Shown here: one piece after another, positions 57,882 through 64,000 of the stretch | Layout of the letters: every line of letters starts with the position of its first letter | Position numbering within the stretch: position 1 is the first letter of the stretch | Position numbers and translations under genes: made by a program | NCBI GenBank assembly: GCA_038380795.1 | Contig: CM076271.1 | Span: 19,607,001 to 19,671,000, forward strand | Direction: 5' to 3' | Length of the DNA: 64,000 nucleotides | Origin: Pyrocephalus nanus | Taxonomy: Eukaryota > Chordata > Aves > Passeriformes > Tyrannidae | Notes under the pieces: generated by a model | The model's database searches: none | Seen by the model: the letters and a program-made list of their open reading frames with translations, nothing else | What the model was told of the DNA's origin: nothing

Positions 57882-58855
57882 GCCCAAATCCCAACAGGAA
57901 TGGCTCTGCAGGAGCCAGGAATCCACCTCCTTTCCCTCCACCAGGCTCAACACCCCGGGAAAATCGCGTGAGACGTGGGAGGAGAGGAAAACTCATCCCT
58001 TGGGGAGAGCAAGAGATCAGAGAACTAAAGCTGCACGAGCTCCCTGTGCCCTCTGCAATTAAAGGGAACTTGAAAGAGTTTCAATTTGGTGACATCATTA
58101 ATTTCCCCCCTTCCTCCTCGCTCCCGCTGCAGTTCAGAAGAGTCATTCCTTCTCCACTGCTCGGTGATGAAAGACCAAGCTGGAGACACCCAAGAAAAGG
58201 AAAGTTTGCAAAGTTTTCAGCCCTTTCATCAGTTCTTTAAACAATGATCAGAAAAACATGAGAGACAGGCTGTGTTTGAGGGCAGTACTGCAATGAAAGC
58301 TGCGTGCAGTGGGCTCTGCTGTCCCGGTGTGACTCGAGCGCTCACAGTCCTGGGAAGATTTAGTGGCAGTTTTGTCACAAAGCAAGGCTGTCAAGGAACA
58401 CATTTATGCTTACCCAGCTATTTCCTTTATTTTGCTAAGGGAGAAAATTGCATTGGAACACCAGGCAGGTAGGAAATGTGGCATTTAGTTTAAAAATAAA
58501 TGCATTTCATGCACAGGACATGCAATGGCAGGAGCCCAGGGAGCTGGTGGAGCATGGATTGTCTGGTGTGTCAGGCACCTCCAAAATAAACCTGAATGCA
58601 GAGCACCCCACACCCACATATTTCCACACCCAAGTATTTCTGCCCTGTGTTTCTTTACCTGGAATTCCTCACAGTCCTGTCCTGTAGCTGGGAGGTGGCT
58701 GAGTCCTGATCCCTCCAGGATGGTCCTGCAGCTGATGGAGCAGCAGAGGGATGGATTTCCACACCAACAGCCCAGCTGGGGTAAAATGCCCTTGTCTGGC
58801 TGTGCCCAGGCAACACAAACACAACCAACTGGAACCGCTGCCAAATCTTGTTTCT
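57882..58855. other. Intergenic, nothing recognised
   Basis: No gene or repeat family was recognised. Confidence 0.5.
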
Positions 58856-59077
58856 CGTAGAATCCCAGAATGGTTTGGGCTGGAAAGGACCTTAAAAATC
58901 ACAGAGTCATGGAATGTTAGTACTGCATCCAGTGCCACCCCTGCCATGGGCAGGGACACCTTCCATCAGCCCAGGGTGCTCCAACCTGGCCTTGGACACT
59001 CCCTGGGATCCTGTGCCAGGGCCTGCCCACCCTCCCAGGGAAGGATTTATCCCCAATATCCCATCTAAACCTCCTGA
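58856..59077 (-). mobile_element. CR1 LINE 3' fragment with inserted tail-like segment
   Basis: Inverted CR1 end starting CGTAGAATCCCAGAATGGTT. About 26 extra bases with ATCACAGAGTCATGGAAT interrupt it near 58898-58925. It reads GGTGCTCCAACCTGGCC (short-deletion form) and lacks the GGATGGGGCAGCCACAGC segment before CCTGTGCCAGGGCCTGCCC. Confidence 0.92.
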
Positions 59078-62000
59078 AATGCAAGAAATCCTCAGAAATA
59101 TCCCAAGGCCATCACGTTTCTGGGCACAGTTTGCCCAGGAAGGATCAAAGACTTCCAACAGCTCCATTTTCATTGGCACAGATGGATCAAAGGTGCTTTC
59201 AAAGCCCGTCCAGCCACGAGGCAGTGACAGGGCCCAGCCCCTGATCAAAAAGGGGGGGGCAAACCCATGTGGTGCCAGCCCTGATCAGTGTGACCTGAGC
59301 CTGCTGCTGGTCGTGGTGGAGGAGGAGGCACAGCCACAACTCCAGGGACACCCGTGGGGGACAGCCCTTCCAACAGCCCCAGCTTCCCACAGATCACTTC
59401 CCAGCTACCATGAAAAAGGGAGGACACCAAGTGGAGGTCCCTGGGGCTGCCTTTGGGACCCTCTGGAGATGGCTCCTCTGAGTGTGGATTCTGGCTGATT
59501 AAAGCTGTTCTTACCTCTTTACACCTGCTGGGGTCTGTCAGTCCTTGGGCAGCTGCTGAAGGCACCTGATGTGTGGCCACTGTCCCCAAGCTTGACACAA
59601 GTCACAGCCAGGGAGAACAGGGGAGGAGAGGGAAATAAAAGGGTGCTTGAGATCTGTGGGGTCTGGAGGTTAACAGGGGAATCAAGTGAGAAAGAAATCC
59701 TAATTATTTCAGCAGTCAAAAGCACTGACTCACCTTACGAGGCAGAGCCAATCTGACTCCATCACCACAGACATTTTCCATGTTTATTTTCTTGTCTCCT
59801 CAGACTCGCAGGAGAACGTGGGGGATCCCATTCCCGGCCATCTGGCATTAGTGTGAGAAATACAGTGAGAGATATTACACAGTTGTCTCAGTGACTCCCT
59901 TCTGGATGACAAATTCACACATTCTCCTGGTAGATTTGTGGTTTTTTTCCAGGCTTTTCCCACCCGTGACTACAACCCCCAGGAGATTTGGCCATTTACA
60001 GCCCCAAGCTCAACCAGCTCTTGCTTCAGGTGCCTTTTGAGAGCTGTGGTTCCAGTGGTTGATTGTCTGAGGGCTGCCTGGAGCACCTGCCCTGGGTGGG
60101 TCTCAGCTGCTGGTAGGTGATGGTGTAATTGCACTGACCATCAGCAACAAGCCAGAACTTGGCTCCTTGGCTGGCAGTTCTACATTTTTGCTCCAGTGGC
60201 TTTCCCAGCACTGTGAATTCAGCCCAAATGGGATATAATTATGTCATTAACCCACTTTGTGCAGAGAGCAAGCCGTGCTTGTCCTCAAATCTCAGTGACA
60301 TTCCAAGCTCAGCCGAGATCCCTGATCCCTGATTTCAGGCACAGCACTCTCCTCACACCTGCTGCTTCTTCCACCACACTCTTGCATTTGCCTCAGAAAG
60401 ACTGAAAGAAAAGGAAAATAAGCTCCCATCCAAATTTCCTCCCCGGGCAAAGCTGCTCCATGGATCTCTGAGCAGAGGCCGCTGTGGGAGCTCCCCACGC
60501 CCTAAGCTGTCTCCTAGCAATAAGCAAGATGTAAAAGCCCTCCAAAGAGCTCCTCCTTCCATCTCTTCTCACTGACTCACGCTGTACAACACACTTTTGG
60601 GGGTTTTGATAGATTCTTTCCTCGCTTTCTTGCAGCAAACCAGCTCACGCTGCGTGTGTCAGGTGAGATGAGGCAGCACAGGCTGAATTCCAGCACAGAG
60701 GAACATCCCAGGTGTCCTCCCAACCTGAGTGCATTTCCCATCCTGCTGACACAGCAGAAGGAGCTGGGAGTGCTGGGGTGATTTGTAATTCAGAGGCATT
60801 TTGCACAACCTGAGCAGGGAAAACCCTGACTCTCCTGCTCTGTCCCACCAACATTCCAGAGACACAAAACAGAAGGGAAGGGGGTTTGAAGGTGTCCTGG
60901 GTCTGGAAATTGGGAATACCCCATTGCAGGTGATGGAGTGATGCAGTGTGCAGGGGGTGTGAGGGAAGAGCTGTGGGCTCTGAGCTGGCAGAGGGTTCAG
61001 CAGCAGGAAGAGAGGAGCAGGATTCCCGTTGTGCTGGTGGATTGGCACCATCTCCCAGCCCAGCTGCCATGGACTGTGGGACTGTCCAAGACAGAAACAA
61101 TTCCCTGAAACACAAACACAGCTCAATGGCCAAATCCACCCCAGCCCAGGAGAAGCACCTAGACACGTTCCTGAGCCCCCACACAAATTCCTTCTCTTTT
61201 TCTTTTTCCAAATAATCCTCACCCTCCAATTCCAATTGAAAAATAGCTAAAAATAGTTGCTGAGAACTCTAATGAATTATGCAATGGACATATGCTCTGC
61301 CATCAGATCTTGATGTTTGCTGGAGCTGATGGAAGCCTGGCCTGTGCTGGGAAGGATCCCAGCCCTGCAGAAGGATTTGGGGTCACATCTCCCATCTCCG
61401 AGCGGGCGTGGGAGCACCTGGGAGAGCAGATGGCTGGACAGTGCAGCTACCACGGGTGGGTTTAATTTCCCTGGATTAAGAAGCAAGTACCGTGCAAGAA
61501 GTTTGATTTGCTAAAGATGCAGCAGCAACCCTGGCACAGGAAAGCCTTCCAGAGCTCTGAGGGTGAAGCGCCTTCTCCCAGAGCTCCTGGGAGTGCTGCA
61601 CATCTCCAGGCAGCTCATCCACCAGCCAGTTCCCAGTTCTTGCCATTTTTATCGCTTATCTCGAAGAAATATCCTGCCAAAAAGAAAAAAAAAAAAAAAG
61701 AGACAATTTAAAATCTAAAATCTACCTTCCAACCCCCCGAAGCGTGAAGTGACTGTAAAAAAAACCAAAAAAACCCAGGCAGAATAAAAATGTGTAATTT
61801 ATTCGCAGTTCTTCCTGACTGCATCTCCTTGCCGTGGTGAACTGGCAGATTTCAGACCTGCTGGCTCCAAACCAAGGCTCTCCCGGAGCATCCTCATCCA
61901 GCATTGCCTGATGCAGAGGATACACCGTGTTCCACAGAGCTGCAGCTCCCTCCTGCTGCCCTCCCCCAGCTGACCTGGCTGCCAGCCCCCACCTCAGCTC

Positions 62001-64000
62001 CTGCTCTCCCTCAGGAATGCAGCTGGAGCTCCTCAGGAAGTCCCAGCTGGCAGCATTGAGCCCTGGGAACTGTAAATCTGAACCACCACCTCCCACCAGG
62101 AGCTCTCGAGGCTGAACTTGGACGAGTCTTGTCCTGAACGGTAAATCAAGAGTGAAGCATCAGCCTGGGAAAGGAACTGCCAGCCTTGACAGCTTCAATC
62201 TGAAAGGATTAATTAGCCAGCAGCAAAAAACCCCAGTGTTTCAGAGATGGAGACATGGGGGTAAATTTATTCCAAGTGTAACTCTTGCCTTCCACAGAAA
62301 TCCATTAGGAATGGGTTTATCCAGGGGGGACAGAACACATCATTACAATTTCATCCCTAACCCACCCAGAGATGTGAAATTATCACCAGGGGTCTGGGAT
62401 TCACAATTCATAACTGAATTTCTTGTTTCTCTATAGAAGGGCACAGCAGGATTACGTGGAGAAAATTCCACATTCGCATTGAATTCCAGTTAGGGGCAGC
62501 TTCGAGAGAAAATTAACCAGAGTGGCGAATGGATTATAATAAAACAACACTGATACTAAAATAAAAAGGGAATTACTCTGTTACTTTCACACCTATCAAA
62601 TTTAGAGGGAGAAAAAAACCCCCTCCAGTACCACTGTGTGTATTATCAGGACAGTCAATGAGACATGAAACAAGGACGAACTCCATTTGCCTGGGCAAAG
62701 AGCCCAGTTTGGAAGTAATTGCTGTAGTGGTGGAGCAGCTGCAGATACAGCCAGATCAAATCCAAAGATCAAACGCTTATTTCATTTTGATAAAAGTCAT
62801 TAAACCACAAATCAACTTACTTTGGAGTACAGGCAGGAAATAACTCTGTATATACCATCTGCACATAACTCTCCCCTAATAAATTAAAGCAGTGACAGCA
62901 GATCTCTTCAGTGAAATCCGCCAAACTTATATTTCATTAAGTATCAACATTTCTCATTTAGATTTTATTTAGCAGATAAGCCCCTGCCCCACGTTTAGGA
63001 GCAGAGCAGAGGATTTCTGGGCTGAGTGGGTGTGCTGGGATTGTCTGTCTGGACAGCTCAGGATAGCTGAGAGCACGACAGACCCTCTGCTCTGGGGCTC
63101 GGGAAGGAACAGCATGGAGGGCAAAATCCAGGGAGCAGCAGGGAAGTGGGACTTCCCCAAGGATGGTCAAACCATGAGCAAGAGCACAAGGAGAAAATGT
63201 GGAATGTGGCAGCTGCATCAGAGCAATTTAATTATTGAAACTTTCTGCAACGCCTTCGCTTGGTGATGGAACTAGCCCTTGGAGAGCTCCTGGGCACGTC
63301 CTGGGATGCTCCAGCAGGAACAGCCTCTGGAGCTGCTGCCACCCCAGCCGACCCCTGGAGCATCCCTTGGGTTGGCAGGATTTGGGAGATGGATTTCCCA
63401 GCAGTGGCACCAGTGATTTGGAGATTACAGACAATTAATTAATTACATGATTCCAATACAGCCCATGAGGCTCCTGTGGCTTCTCAAGGGGCTGGTGGAG
63501 GTTAAGCCTGAGATCCAACACCAAATTAAGACCTTCCTGTACTTAGTTAGGCTTGCCTAAACTCATGTGGGCTTGGGAAGAACTCAGGACTATTTTATGA
63601 GAGCCAACTCATAACTTTCACCCTTTCTGAATAGTTTTTTATTCTCCCTTTTAGCTCATCAGGATTGAAGGGCAGAGTTTTTGTACCCAGTTCTCTGCAG
63701 TTGGGCCAGAATGTGGCCCAGTTATCTGCCCCTAACCCCCAAATTTCAGCTTTCCTGCTGTGATTATAACAATCAATCTCCAACTCTTTCTGCCTCTTTA
63801 CATAATGGGTTGTGCTGGATGTCTGGACCTGCAAAGCTCCCACCACTGGTGCTCATCAAAACCTTGAGAGAACAAAGAGCTTCTTCACCTTAATAAATTA
63901 ATCCATTTTTCCAGACCAGGAATCAATTTGTTGATTTACTCCTAATACACCTCCCACAAAAGGTAATTCACTGTTACCTGCACCCTTCAGAAAATCTCTG
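59078..64000. other. Intergenic with a candidate conserved stretch
   Basis: No gene or repeat family was recognised. An A15 tract lies near 61685-61699. The AT-rich part 62500-62960 (for example TTTTGATAAAAGTCATTAAA, CCCCTAATAAATTAAAGCAG) is a candidate conserved element. Open frames such as the 196-codon one at 60645-61235 show no known domain. Confidence 0.3.

Noticed and set aside
60645..61235. Two overlapping 187-196 codon minus-strand frames
   Set aside because: No recognisable domain, no supporting splice or promoter context, and two frames are open over the same DNA, as expected for low-stop sequence.
9769..64000. LRRN1 or another neighbouring gene
   Set aside because: LRRN1 has one long leucine-rich-repeat coding exon of about 700 codons; no open frame of that size or with leucine-rich repeats is present.

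Overview
The window is vertebrate nuclear DNA, almost certainly from a bird. Two things show this. One is a split gene with GT-AG introns whose exons encode cereblon. The other is the set of about 17 fragments of CR1 (chicken repeat 1) LINE 3' ends, many with the typical tail that resembles ATTCTATGA. There are no operons, ribosome-binding-site spacing, CRISPR arrays or other prokaryotic features. Most long open frames are chance frames in non-coding DNA.

Region 1 (1-9768, minus strand) is the 5' two thirds of CRBN, the substrate receptor of the CRL4 (CUL4-DDB1) ubiquitin ligase. I could place eight coding exons to the base. They total 960 nt, or 320 codons, and every junction is in phase. 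They cover the N-terminal tail, the acidic linker and the Lon-like, DDB1-binding domain. The exons for the C-terminal CULT (thalidomide-binding, zinc) domain are not in bases 1-1683 and must lie left of the window. Introns 5 and 2 each carry a CR1 insertion on the opposite strand. The start codon sits in a CpG-island promoter at about 9480-10080.

Region 2 (about 9.8-64 kb) has no protein-coding gene that I can recognise. In other vertebrates the DNA upstream of CRBN is a gene-poor tract before LRRN1, and this region fits that, although no LRRN1 coding sequence is visible. It holds scattered CR1 copies in both orientations, a 374-bp (GGGAAA/GGGGAA)n array, homopolymer and pyrimidine tracts, a few short tandem duplications, and a pair of about 93% identical blocks of 330-370 bp some 8 kb apart. 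Several AT-rich, TAAT-motif-rich stretches look like candidate conserved enhancers; this is a guess from composition and needs alignment.

The most unusual items are the duplicated block whose second copy abuts the truncated end of a CR1 (a possible template-switch chimera), the hexanucleotide array with block structure, and a hairpin with clustered TAATCC homeodomain motifs. I found no convincing undescribed biological system.
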